Positions 8,297 to 16,635 of a DNA stretch of 28,389 bases are shown in pieces. Positions within the stretch are counted from its first letter, which is position 1; every line of letters begins with the position of its first letter. The notes beneath the pieces are model-generated. The model did not search any database. It was given only the letters and a program-made list of their open reading frames with translations, and had not been told where the DNA came from. This DNA is from Gemmatimonadota bacterium (GTDB taxonomy: Bacteria > Gemmatimonadota > Gemmatimonadetes > Longimicrobiales > Gaopeijiaceae). A program made the position numbers and the translations under genes. The stretch lies in NCBI GenBank assembly GCA_021295835.1, contig JAGWBP010000022.1, positions 1 through 28,389 on the forward strand. The letters are read 5' to 3'.

Positions 8297-8985
8297 ATGG
8301 TGAAGCGTCTCGCAACCCTCGTGGCAGTGACCGCCACTCTACTCGCACCCGCCACACCGGCCCTGGGCCAGACCGCACTCCTCTTCTCCGGCGGCCTGAA
8401 CCGGGCGTCGATTGCCGTAATCGTACCCGAAGGGGGGGACGACTTTTCGGAGTACCTTGAACCGGTCACACGGATGTCGGCCGGCCTCGCGGTCGGAATC
8501 CCGCTTTCCGAAGGCTGGAACATCGAACTGGGCGGGAGCTATTCCCAGAAGGGCTCTATGCCATCAACAATGTTCCCATCAACGATGTTCCCGGGCTTGG
8601 CGGAGACTTCTCTGGCTCCGCTGCAGTCGACTATCTTGAGGTCACCGCCCTTGCCAGCAAGCCATTCCCCCTGGGTGATCGCGCCTCGGTGAGCCTGCTG
8701 GCTGGCCCGGCTCTGGCCCTGGAGCTGTCTTGCCAGACGACGCTTTCGTATGGGGGTAGCGAGGAGACCGATGACTGCGAGACCGACGATGGCACCAGGG
8801 ACACGGACCTGGGTCTGGCCGGTGGAGTGCGCCTCCGGATGGGGCTGTCCGAGAGGGTAGGGGTTACGGTCGGGGCGCTCTATACGCTCGGACTCCTGAA
8901 CTTGGCTGAAGACGCGGATGACGACGGCAGTCTCAAGATCCGCGTCCTGACCCTTGGGGTGGGTCTGGCCTACGCGATCCGATGA
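8297..8985 (+). pseudogene. outer-membrane beta-barrel protein, frameshifted by one lost G
   Basis: Small OmpA-like barrel (outer-membrane beta-barrel type, PF13568-like). ATG 8297 follows AGGAG at eight bases and starts a clean signal peptide (MVKRLATLVAVTATLLAPATPALGQ). The frame reads well to LGGSYSQKG (to about 8551), then goes out of frame and stops at 8692. In the frame one base over, starting at 8554, the protein continues: LYAINNVPINDVPG, VDYLEVTALASKPFPLGDRASV, LLAGPALALEL, and finishes with typical strands to GLAYAIR at 8985. Restoring one G in the GGG at 8551-8553 joins the halves into about 229 residues. An 15-base tandem repeat (ATCAACAATGTTCCC, ATCAACGATGTTCCC) lies just after the break. 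Either a real null mutation or a consensus error in a G run. Confidence 0.75.
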
Positions 8986-9190
8986 GATCGGCGACGGCCG
9001 CTCCATCGTGCAGGGCCGGGGCGGGATGTCTCGCAATCTTTGCCGCCGCACTGTTACCCTGGTGCCCGGCGGATACGCACAAGGTCAGGTCACGCTGACC
9101 CTGGCTGGTGGCCCGAACATCGCTACGGTTTACAGTGTGACCAGGACAGTGCGCTGGTTCCGCACGGATGCATCGCCAGTCGAGTGCAGC

Positions 9191-10084
9191 ATGGGCTGGT
9201 TCCATGGGCTGTTGGGGTTGGCAGTCACGCTAGGCCTCAACGGCGCGTCGGCGGTTGGCGCCCTCGCTCAATTGCCCGTCGAACCCCGGGCCTACGACGC
9301 CCCGAGCACGGCATCCCCGCCTGGAATCGACGGCTCCCTCGGCGATGCTGCCTGGCGTGCGGCCCCCTGGACCGAGTCCTTCATCGACATCCGGGGCGAA
9401 GGCTGGCCCGCGCCGACCTGGGAGACGCGGGCGAAGATCGTCTGGGACGAAGGCCACCTCTACATCGCGGCCGAGCTGGAGGAGCCCCACCTCTGGGCCA
9501 CACTCGCCGACCGCGATGCTATCCTCTACCGGGAGCACGACTTCGAGGTCTTCATCGACCCCGACGGGGACGCGCTCGACTACTACGAGCTCGAGATCAA
9601 CGCGTTGGGCACCGAGTTCGACCTGTTCCTGCCGCGGCCGTACAACCGCAAGGGCAAGGCCAACGTGGGGTGGGACATGGCCGGGCTGCGCACGGCGGTG
9701 CTCCTCGACGGCACCCTGAACGACCCCTCCGACGAGGACCGGGGATGGACGGTGGAGATCGCGATTCCGTGGTCGGCGCTGAGGCCGCCTAAGGGGGGCG
9801 CGGCCGCGGACGACCCAAGGGAGACGGACCGGTATGCGACCGCAGAGGAGGACCGGCACGAACCGGGTGCCGGACCACGGGCCGGAGACGAGTGGCGAAT
9901 CAACTTCTCGCGGGTACAATGGCCGGTCGAAGTCGTGCCGGGCGGCTACCGCAGGGCGCAGGAACCGGGCCCCGGGGACCGGCACCCGGAACACAACTGG
10001 GTGTGGTCGCCGCAGGGGGAGATCAACATGCATATCCCCGAGATGTGGGGAATCGTGCGCTTCACCGAGGGAGCAGAGCGATGA
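9191..10084 (+). CDS. exported CBM9-like (carbohydrate-binding family 9) protein
   Basis: 297 residues starting at ATG 9191, with a signal peptide ending near GASAVGALAQ. The frame is open further upstream, but that stretch has no similarity and would bury the leader. The domain from about residue 35 onward has the CBM9-like_1 pattern: PGIDGSLGDAAWRAAPW (the usual 'IDG..dd.aW..A'), RAKIVWDEGHLYIAAELEEP, HDFEVFIDPDGDALDYYELEINALGT, and RGWTVEIAIPWSALR. It likely binds carbohydrate outside the cell. It overlaps the next gene by ATGA, so the two are co-translated. 205 bases separate it from the barrel gene upstream; that gap holds a lone GTTTACA at 9128-9134 but nothing else I can name. Confidence 0.82.
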   Translation: MGWFHGLLGLAVTLGLNGASAVGALAQLPVEPRAYDAPSTASPPGIDGSLGDAAWRAAPWTESFIDIRGEGWPAPTWETRAKIVWDEGHLYIAAELEEPHLWATLADRDAILYREHDFEVFIDPDGDALDYYELEINALGTEFDLFLPRPYNRKGKANVGWDMAGLRTAVLLDGTLNDPSDEDRGWTVEIAIPWSALRPPKGGAAADDPRETDRYATAEEDRHEPGAGPRAGDEWRINFSRVQWPVEVVPGGYRRAQEPGPGDRHPEHNWVWSPQGEINMHIPEMWGIVRFTEGAER

Positions 10085-11205
10085 GACGCAGGGATTTCCT
10101 GAAGACGGGAGCCGCAGCGGCATTGGCCGGTGGGTCCACGATGACTTCCGCGTTCACCGGGCGCGTTTCCGCGTCCGGCCGGGGCAGCGACTTCAGCCTC
10201 TGGAGCTGGGTCAGCTTCAAGCGCGAGTACGACGCCGACGAGTGGCGCCGCCGCTTCTCCCGGCTGCGCGAGGCCGGCTTTCACGCGGTGCTGGTCGGCG
10301 GCGGGGATGTCGAACTCGTCTCGGGCGCGGCCCAAGCGGAGGGGCTCGAGTACCACCGCTGGTTCTGGACGATGAACCGCAACGGCGACGGGTGGGCGAA
10401 GGAGAACCACCCCGAGTGGTTCACGGTGAGCCGCAACCTCGAATCGTCGCTCGAAAAGCCGCCCTACGTGAACTACTACAGGTGGGTCTGCCCGTCGCGC
10501 GCGCCGGTGCGCGAGTACCTGAGTCGTCGTGTCGGCGAGCTGGCGGCTAACCCGGGCGTGGACGGCGTCCACCTCGACTACGTGCGCCACTGCGACGTGA
10601 TCCTGCCCCGGGGACTGTGGGAGCGGTACAACCTCGTGCAGGACATCGAGCACGCCGAGTTCGACTTCTGCTACTGCGATGTATGCCGCGAGCACTTCGC
10701 TGCGCTCGACGGCCGCGACCCGCTCGAGATCCCCGACCCGCCGGCCGACGAGGCGTGGCGGCGCTTCCGCTGGGACAGCGTGACCGAAGCGGTGCGGGAT
10801 CTGGCCGCGGCGGTGCACGAGCACGGCAAGCCCATTAGCGCGGCGGTCTTCGCGACGCCTGCGGAGGCGCGGCGGCTGGTGCGGCAGTCCTGGGACGAAT
10901 GGCCGCTCGACCGGTTCTTCCCGATGCTCTACCAGCACGCCTACGGGGAAGACATCGAGTGGATCGGGGAGTGCGTACGCGAGGGGGTGGCCGCGCTGGC
11001 GGGAGGCGGTGGGGAGGGGGGGCCGCGCCCGGGGACGCCTCTCAACGCGGGGCTTCAGTTGCGGTGGCTCGAACCGGCTGAACTCGCCGAGGCGGTTGTG
11101 AGGGCGCGGGAGGAGGGAGCGGCGGGGGTGGCGACATTCGAGATGCACGGACTCAGCGACGAGCACATGGCCGCGCTGAGGGGGGCTCGTCCAGGCGCGC
11201 CTTGA
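10081..11205 (+). CDS. Tat-exported glycosyl-hydrolase-like (GHL10/DUF187-type) protein
   Basis: 374 residues; ATG 10081 overlaps the upstream TGA and has GGGAG eight bases before it. Tat leader: MRRRDFLKTGAAAALAGG, the R-R-x-F-L-K motif being canonical. The mature part looks like a TIM barrel of the glycosyl-hydrolase-like family: FHAVLVGGGDVELV, HPEWFTVSR, VCPSRAPVREYLSRRVGELA, then GVDGVHLDYVRH, which is the family's hallmark strand with its conserved Asp, and FCYCDVCREHF. The late GLQLRWLEPAELAEAV and GVATFEMHGLSDEHM complete the barrel. Substrate unknown. Coupling to the CBM9-like gene suggests they act on the same glycan in the periplasm or outside the cell. Confidence 0.75.
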   Translation: MRRRDFLKTGAAAALAGGSTMTSAFTGRVSASGRGSDFSLWSWVSFKREYDADEWRRRFSRLREAGFHAVLVGGGDVELVSGAAQAEGLEYHRWFWTMNRNGDGWAKENHPEWFTVSRNLESSLEKPPYVNYYRWVCPSRAPVREYLSRRVGELAANPGVDGVHLDYVRHCDVILPRGLWERYNLVQDIEHAEFDFCYCDVCREHFAALDGRDPLEIPDPPADEAWRRFRWDSVTEAVRDLAAAVHEHGKPISAAVFATPAEARRLVRQSWDEWPLDRFFPMLYQHAYGEDIEWIGECVREGVAALAGGGGEGGPRPGTPLNAGLQLRWLEPAELAEAVVRAREEGAAGVATFEMHGLSDEHMAALRGARPGAP

Positions 11206-11332
11206 GGATCCAGAGATCCCGCCATCGAACGGACGGAGACTCTCAAGGCGAGTCGGAGAACGCAGCGCGCACCGGACGACGGGCGGCGCGGAAGGCGAAG
11301 GTGTGCGTGTTCCGCAATAGTTCGATGTAGAG

Positions 11333-11986
11333 CTACCTCACGATCTCCAGACTCCCCGACTCGGTGGAACGCTGCTGGTAGTCCGTCCCAGCGGCCTGGT
11401 CGAGCACTCCCGCATACTCCTCGGGCGCGGTGACGTCCCCGGCCCGGAAGCCGAGAAGCGTGTCCCCGTCGGCAATATCGCCGGCCACGAGCGCACGCGC
11501 CGCCTCTCCGTCGGGGGCCGAGTACAGCTTGAGTCCCGTGTGCGCCTCCAGCGATTCCACTCCGGGGCCGCTGAGGCGAAGGAGAACAGCCCCGATCTCG
11601 GTCTCTTCGTATCCGAGCATCACCCAGAGGGTGCCTGGCTTGCCGTTGACGGTCACGTCAAAGCTCTGGCTGCTCGAGAGGCCATCGGGATCGGTGGCGT
11701 TGACGCTAATTACCGTCTTCGCCCGCTTCTCGCCCGCCACCTCGAGAACGCTGCCATCGACCGCGATCGTCAGAGCGCTCCGGTCCAGGGCGAACCCAGT
11801 GTAGCGGAGCTCGTCGCCGTCCGCGTCGCTGAAGTAGCGCGACAGCTCGACCGTGACGGTGTCGGTGACCTCGAGCGCGAGCGCTGGAATGGCCCCGCTG
11901 ACTTCCGGCCCCCTGTTTTCGGGCTCGGGTTCCCCGCAGGCCGCCAGCAAGCCGATTCCGGCTGCTAGGAGCGCTGGCCGCCTCAT
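11333..11986 (-). CDS. lipoprotein with Ig/cadherin-like domain, coupled to the BNR protein
   Basis: 217 residues. Lipobox L-L-A-A-C puts the lipidated Cys at 17. Residues about 26-110 look like an Ig/cadherin-like domain of putative-Ig type (VTVELSRYFSDADGDELRYTGFA, later VNATDPDGLSSSQSFDVTV). Residues about 112-217 form a second beta-rich domain (GTLWVMLGYEETEIGAVLLRL, AARALVAGDIADGDTLLGFRAGDV) that I cannot assign to a named family. ATG 11986 overlaps the TGA of the BNR gene upstream (ATGA), so the proteins are made in step. It ends in TAG at 11335-11333; the same frame then stays open for about 28 codons to a TGA. The pairing suggests a surface lipoprotein serving the secreted partner; that is inference. 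Confidence 0.75.
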   Translation of the reverse strand: MRRPALLAAGIGLLAACGEPEPENRGPEVSGAIPALALEVTDTVTVELSRYFSDADGDELRYTGFALDRSALTIAVDGSVLEVAGEKRAKTVISVNATDPDGLSSSQSFDVTVNGKPGTLWVMLGYEETEIGAVLLRLSGPGVESLEAHTGLKLYSAPDGEAARALVAGDIADGDTLLGFRAGDVTAPEEYAGVLDQAAGTDYQQRSTESGSLEIVR

Positions 11987-14900
11987 TGGTGCCGCCGGGG
12001 ACGGTCGGAGGGGGGCGAGAGGGCACCGCCCGCCTGCAACCGCAACCTGTGGATTGCCCCGCGTATGGCCTCTTCGTCGTTGCCATCCCCGCAGCCGATA
12101 TCGTCGCCGCCTCCCCCGCAGTGATCAATCCAGCGGAGCACGTCGCCCAGGTTGAACGATCCGTCGCCGTTGCCGAACCAGTCGAGGAATTCGAGCTGAC
12201 CGGAACCGAGGCGACTCTCGCCCATAAGGTGCCGGGCTGCGTCCTCGACCGCAGTCTCTTCGACCACCTCCAAGCTGTCCGTGATCGTCCCCACGAGCTC
12301 CGGGTACCCTCGCACCTTGATCGTGATCTCGCCCTCGTAGACGCCAGCTTCGAGCTCCTCGGCGTTGCGCCTCCAGACGATATGGTCGCGGAAGCCGCCC
12401 TCGCTCCGCTCCAGCTCCAGCCAGCCCGAAGAGGTGGCCTCGGCCTCCCAGACGGCGTCGTCCTCGCCGTAGCCGGAGATGCCCGACGGCAGCGAGTCGG
12501 CGAGCGACAGCGTCCATCCCGCGACCGCGTAGCCGTTGCTCTCTCGCTCCTCCTCGATCTCCAGCTCCCCCTGCACGGCGAAGGTGTCCACGAACGCCGC
12601 CGGGCTTCCGGTGGCCCAGTAAGCCTCGACAGTAATCGTGTCGACGTAGAGCCCCACCTCCAGACCCGTCGGATCGACCGTCCAGGTGACGAAGCCGGGG
12701 CCCTCGCCCGAAGCGGTCGCCAGATCGAACCAGTCGCCTCCGCCCGATCGTTCTGCGCTCCACGCGGTTTCCTGCCTGGGGCCGATGAAGCTCACGGGCA
12801 CCGAGTCGCCGACCGCCTCGGTGCTCCCCTCGGGCAGCTTCACTGGCGGAGGGCCGGGTCCGACCTCGAGATGGCTCGGCGAGAGCGCAGTCACGGACAC
12901 CGGCACCTCGAAGGTCTCGCCCACGCCCTCCAGCGTCACCTCGATCGCGGCCTCGTGGTCGCCAGCCTCCAGCCCGCGGCCAGTGAGCTTGTAGTCGAAG
13001 CGTCCGCGCCCCTCGCCTGTCGCGCTGTCCAGCTCGATCCACCCCTCGTCGCTCTCCGCCTCCCAGGTGGTCGAGTGATCCTCCTTGCCGTGGGGCGCCG
13101 CGATGATCTCGCCGCTCTGCCTCGCCTTCCCGATCGTGTCGCCCGCGATCACGGTGTCGGAGATCGCGCCCGGGCGCGTCCACAGCTTGAGAGGCACATC
13201 GACCTCGAGCTCGAACATCCCGCGTCCGTGCGTTGCGGCCACGAGGCGGCTGGTGCCCGGCTGGGTCGCGAGGTCGAAGACCGCAACGTTCGGCAGGCCG
13301 TCGTCGAGGCGCAGCCAGTCATCGCCGCCGGACGCGGCGTAGAAGACGCCCAGGTCGGTGCCGATGACGACGGCACCGTAGTCGCTCGGATCGTACACGA
13401 TGGCGTTGACCGGATGGTCGGGCAGATTGCCGGTGCGATCTCGCCATGTGCGTCCTCCGTCGGTCGTGTGGAAGACATGCCCGGTCAGGAACCCGCCCGC
13501 GACTGCGTACGCCTGGTCGGGGTCCTCCGGGTGCACTGCGACGTCGCCGATGAAGCGGTTCGGCAAGCCGCTCCCCGACGATTGCCAGCTATCGCCCCCG
13601 TCGCGGGTCACGACCACCCTGCCCCAGAGGAGCGCCACGTAGATCGCGTCCTCGTCCGCAGGGGTGAGACCGACGGCCGAGACCACCCCTCCCGGCGACC
13701 GGTAGATGCGCTGCCAGCTCTCCGCCGAGTCGTCGGTGCGGTAGAGGCTCCGAACCCCGAAGTAGAGGCGCTTCGACTCCATCGGATCCATCACCAGCGG
13801 CGGGATGAAGAGCCCCGACTCGCCGCGGTCGATCCCGGAGACCACCAGCCTGCCATTCTTGCGCGGCCCGCTGTAGCCGGAGTTGCTGATCCACTGCGTC
13901 TCGGCGTACCAGGTCTCCGGGTCCTCCACATCGAAGGCCGTGTAGCCGCCATCGCCGCCCATCACCTTCTCCCAGACCTTGGTCCCGGCTTCGGAGCGCT
14001 GGGTGCCCTGGTCCTGGGTGCCCCCGAGCGTCACCGCCGGGTCGGAGGGGTGCAGGGCGATGCCCCGGTAGTACTGGGCCACGACTAGGCCGTTGGCCAG
14101 CGAAGTCCAACTGTCGGCACCGTCGGTGGAGCGGTAGACGCCCCCGTCGTTGGCCAGATACAGGACGCTGTCCCCGTCGAAGCGGAGGTAGTGCTCGTCT
14201 ACGTATACCCCGCTGTTGTGATGCTGCGAGAAGGTGTCTCCGCCGTCCTCCGACCTGTAGAGGCGCAGGCTCCCGAAGTAGACCGTCTCCTCGTCCTCCG
14301 GGTCGACCGCGATCGTCATGTCGTACCAGCACTGGTACCAGCAACTGGCGCCGGTCGCATCGAGACGCTCCCACTCGCCGCCGCCGTCGTCGGTGCGGTA
14401 CATGCGGAGCCCGGAACCCTCCGACCCGGTCGTCTGGAAGCTGGCGTAGAGGACATCGGGGTCGGAGGGCGCGATCGCTAGGTTGATGCGGCGCGCGTTC
14501 CCGAAGGACATGCCCGAAGAGGCCCTCTCCCACGTCTCGCCCGTGTCCACCGACCTGTACACCCCGCTGCCGTGGATGGCGGCGAAGAAGACCGAGTCGT
14601 CCTCGGGGTGCGCCAGCAGGTCGGTCGCCGTCCCCGAGATGACCTCCTCCCACTCGCCGCCGCTGTTCTCCGAGCGGTAGAGACCGTAGGTGGAGGCGGC
14701 CATCACGATCGTCTCGCTCGAGGATCCGGCCGTGGCGCGGTCGATCACAACGCGCGCGATCCGGGCGCCCCCGCTCCCCGAACCGCGCCTGGCCTCGACG
14801 AAGACATCCGCTCCCTGCTGCGCCCACGTCTCGCCCCCGTCGAGGGTTCGGAGCACGCCGCAGCCGTAGTAGCTGTCGCCCGAGAAGTGCTGCTCGCCGG

Positions 14901-15399
14901 TGCCGGCGTAGATGATATCGGGATCCTCCGGGTCGATCGCGATGTGCCCCATGGCGAGCGAGCACTCCCCGTCGGTGAGGGGCTCCCAGCTCTCCCCCAC
15001 GTCGGTGGACTTCCAGACCCCGCCCTGTGCACCCCCGGCGAAGAGGACATCGGGGTCGTCGGGGTGGATGACGATCACCGAGACTCGCCCCGCAGTGATC
15101 CGCGATCCGTCCTCCACCTGTTCGGGTCCGAGCGACTCCCACTCGGTGTCGACCAGCCCCTTTAGGGTGCCGCCAAGGGTCGGCATTAGGAGCTTCTCGG
15201 CATGCGCTCTCTGGAGGAGCGAGGCCAGATTCACCCCCGGCCCGGAGTAGGTGCGGAGCCGGTCGAACTCCATGCGGGCCAGGATTTCGTCGTTCTCCTG
15301 CGCACCGACCGCCGACGGCGGCACCAGGGCCGCGACGGTCGCTAGGAGGGGCCCGGCCGCCGATGCAAGCAAGGCTCGCCAGCAGTGTAAACTATGCAT
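11983..15399 (-). CDS. large secreted BNR/sortilin-type beta-propeller protein with dockerin-like tail
   Basis: 1138 residues from ATG 15399, giving the signal peptide MHSLHCWRALLASAAG to SAVGAQ; an ATG at 15420 would add seven residues. Residues about 60-735 are a sortilin/VPS10-like propeller with many BNR (Asp-box) repeats: WKSTDVGESWEPL, LRTLDGGETWAQ, YRSVDTGETWERA, YRTDDGGGEWERL, YRSEDGGDTF, HTTDGGRTWRD, alternating with 'HPEDPD..YAG' strands. Residues about 737-1060 are three BACON-like Ig modules, each with 'W....SGEG.G...W....LE.G.Y...I.V'. Near 1068-1092 is LDWFGNGDGSFNLGDVLRWID, an EF-hand/dockerin-like calcium loop, followed by an Asp-rich tail (GDGNDEEA). Secreted glycosidase-like or adhesive role; no catalytic site identified. 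Coupled by ATGA to the lipoprotein gene. The start lies inside a 21-base repeat array. Confidence 0.85.
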   Translation of the reverse strand: MHSLHCWRALLASAAGPLLATVAALVPPSAVGAQENDEILARMEFDRLRTYSGPGVNLASLLQRAHAEKLLMPTLGGTLKGLVDTEWESLGPEQVEDGSRITAGRVSVIVIHPDDPDVLFAGGAQGGVWKSTDVGESWEPLTDGECSLAMGHIAIDPEDPDIIYAGTGEQHFSGDSYYGCGVLRTLDGGETWAQQGADVFVEARRGSGSGGARIARVVIDRATAGSSSETIVMAASTYGLYRSENSGGEWEEVISGTATDLLAHPEDDSVFFAAIHGSGVYRSVDTGETWERASSGMSFGNARRINLAIAPSDPDVLYASFQTTGSEGSGLRMYRTDDGGGEWERLDATGASCWYQCWYDMTIAVDPEDEETVYFGSLRLYRSEDGGDTFSQHHNSGVYVDEHYLRFDGDSVLYLANDGGVYRSTDGADSWTSLANGLVVAQYYRGIALHPSDPAVTLGGTQDQGTQRSEAGTKVWEKVMGGDGGYTAFDVEDPETWYAETQWISNSGYSGPRKNGRLVVSGIDRGESGLFIPPLVMDPMESKRLYFGVRSLYRTDDSAESWQRIYRSPGGVVSAVGLTPADEDAIYVALLWGRVVVTRDGGDSWQSSGSGLPNRFIGDVAVHPEDPDQAYAVAGGFLTGHVFHTTDGGRTWRDRTGNLPDHPVNAIVYDPSDYGAVVIGTDLGVFYAASGGDDWLRLDDGLPNVAVFDLATQPGTSRLVAATHGRGMFELEVDVPLKLWTRPGAISDTVIAGDTIGKARQSGEIIAAPHGKEDHSTTWEAESDEGWIELDSATGEGRGRFDYKLTGRGLEAGDHEAAIEVTLEGVGETFEVPVSVTALSPSHLEVGPGPPPVKLPEGSTEAVGDSVPVSFIGPRQETAWSAERSGGGDWFDLATASGEGPGFVTWTVDPTGLEVGLYVDTITVEAYWATGSPAAFVDTFAVQGELEIEEERESNGYAVAGWTLSLADSLPSGISGYGEDDAVWEAEATSSGWLELERSEGGFRDHIVWRRNAEELEAGVYEGEITIKVRGYPELVGTITDSLEVVEETAVEDAARHLMGESRLGSGQLEFLDWFGNGDGSFNLGDVLRWIDHCGGGGDDIGCGDGNDEEAIRGAIHRLRLQAGGALSPPSDRPRRHQ

Positions 15400-15438
15400 T
15401 ACGCTATGTAAACTACGCATTACACCATGTGAACAATA
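15386..15438. repeat. three 21-base-spaced operator-like repeats at the BNR gene start
   Basis: TGTAAAC begins at 15386 and 15407 and TGTGAAC at 15428, exactly 21 bases apart. Unit 1 is TGTAAACTATGCATTACG, unit 2 TGTAAACTACGCATTACA (TGTAA-N8-TTACA inverted), unit 3 is degenerate (TGTGAACAATA). The array is AT-rich against its surroundings and covers the proposed start codons. The same element recurs at 27498-27536. 21 bases is two helical turns, so bound dimers would lie on one face. Confidence 0.6.
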
Positions 15439-15497
15439 GACCACCCTCGCGACTGCCCGAGCGACGGCCCAGTGCGGGACTGCTCCAGGCGCAAATC

Positions 15498-16586
15498 CTA
15501 CGGCCCGCACGGCTCGGACGCAACAGAGCGGCGAATCCGCATCAGGAGGTAGCGCTTGGTGGCGGAGAAGACCTCCGGGTCGAGCTGCGACGCCTCGCGC
15601 CGCGCCCTCCGTCGAGCCCTTTCCAGCGCGGGCCGCACTACGTAGTGCAGCCCGGGGAGCTTGACCCTCAGCTTCTCGCTTCCGAAGTCGAAGGCCGGAA
15701 GTCCGATGCGCTCGGCCAGGAGGCGGGCGAAGCCGAGCGTTGGGAGGACGTGGGGGGTGATGTCCTCCTCGGCCTCGATCTCGAAACCCCCCTCCTCCAG
15801 GAGGCGGCGATACTCGCCAAGGCGCCACCCCGAACGGACGGAGCGCGCTGCGCCATCGTGCGATGCGGCGCCATCGGCTACATCGGCGGCGGACTCGTCC
15901 AGGCGGAAGTAGTCGGCCACGATCCAGCGGCCATCGGGGGCGAGGGCCCGCTCGAGCGCTCTGAGAGCTCCGTCCGGACGCATGTACTGGAGTGACTCCG
16001 CGTGTACGATTGTGTCAAAATACCCTAGGTATTTGTCACACCCGCGATCATTACGACTGGCGGATAGCGGTCTAGAGAGCTCTTGTGGGTCCATTGTGAC
16101 ATTTTCATAGCTGAATCTGTCATTACCCAAGTCTTCGAAGCGACAGTGGAGAATCGGCACGTCGGGGAGCGTGCGCCGGAGGTGATCGATCTGGAAGCGG
16201 TCCGGTGTCAGTCCCGTCACCTCGTGACCGCGTGCGCGGAAGACTCCGAGCATTCCCCCCATGCCGCAGCCAGCCTCCAGGAGCGTCCCGGGCGGCGGCG
16301 CTACGAGCTCCGCCACCCGCTCGGCGTAGCGCAGTTGGGCCCTTTCGAGGAGGGCGAAGCTCACCTCCTCGGGGGGGGTGTCCGGGTCGTCGAAGTAGCC
16401 GAAGTGCAGGAAGCCGCTGGGGAGCATCCGGGCGTAGAGGAGCAGTTGGGCGTCGGCGTCCGTCGCCGTCTTGCGCCTCCGCACGAGCTGGCAGCGAATC
16501 CAGCGAGCCAGGTGGCTGGGCAGTAGCGCTCTGCCGACCATCTCGCCGAGTGTGGACTTCCCAGCCCGCGCGCGGTCGCTTACCAT
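15498..16586 (-). CDS. class I SAM-dependent methyltransferase
   Basis: 362 residues from ATG 16586. A second ATG at 16637 would extend it into the divergent DUF2911 gene and is less likely. Motif I is LLEAGCGMGGM at 102-112, followed by VTGLTPDRFQIDHL (motif II region) and FDTIVHAESLQYM at 190-202 (motif IV position), then ALAPDGRWIVADYF (motif VI). The arrangement resembles small-molecule or lipid methyltransferases (CFA-synthase/ubiquinone type); the acceptor is unknown. The C-terminus is Arg-rich and may contact membrane or nucleic acid. Between LHCRFEDL and YFDTIVH is an unusual stretch of about 35 residues (153-189, ending RNDRGCDKYLGY) encoded by visibly AT-richer DNA containing a near-palindrome; the usual spacing in such enzymes is much shorter. 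Confidence 0.8.
   Translation of the reverse strand: MVSDRARAGKSTLGEMVGRALLPSHLARWIRCQLVRRRKTATDADAQLLLYARMLPSGFLHFGYFDDPDTPPEEVSFALLERAQLRYAERVAELVAPPPGTLLEAGCGMGGMLGVFRARGHEVTGLTPDRFQIDHLRRTLPDVPILHCRFEDLGNDRFSYENVTMDPQELSRPLSASRNDRGCDKYLGYFDTIVHAESLQYMRPDGALRALERALAPDGRWIVADYFRLDESAADVADGAASHDGAARSVRSGWRLGEYRRLLEEGGFEIEAEEDITPHVLPTLGFARLLAERIGLPAFDFGSEKLRVKLPGLHYVVRPALERARRRARREASQLDPEVFSATKRYLLMRIRRSVASEPCGP
16011..16040. repeat. 30-base near-palindrome inside the methyltransferase gene
   Basis: AAATACC (16018-16024), CTA, GGTATTT (16028-16034) is a perfect 7-base inverted repeat, and it extends outward to TGTG (16011-16014) and CACA (16037-16040) with one mismatch and a one-base bulge. 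It sits in a lower-GC patch of roughly 16000-16140 within an otherwise GC-rich gene. It could be an operator-like site, an insertion remnant or chance. Confidence 0.45.
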
Positions 16587-16635
16587 AGCTGCCCAACCTA
16601 ACCCGCATTCGCAATACAAGGAGATCGTTCCCGCC

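Noticed and set aside
9128..9134. GTTTACA upstream of the CBM9-like gene as a third operator site
   Set aside because: Single half-site with no opposite arm and no 21-base partner.
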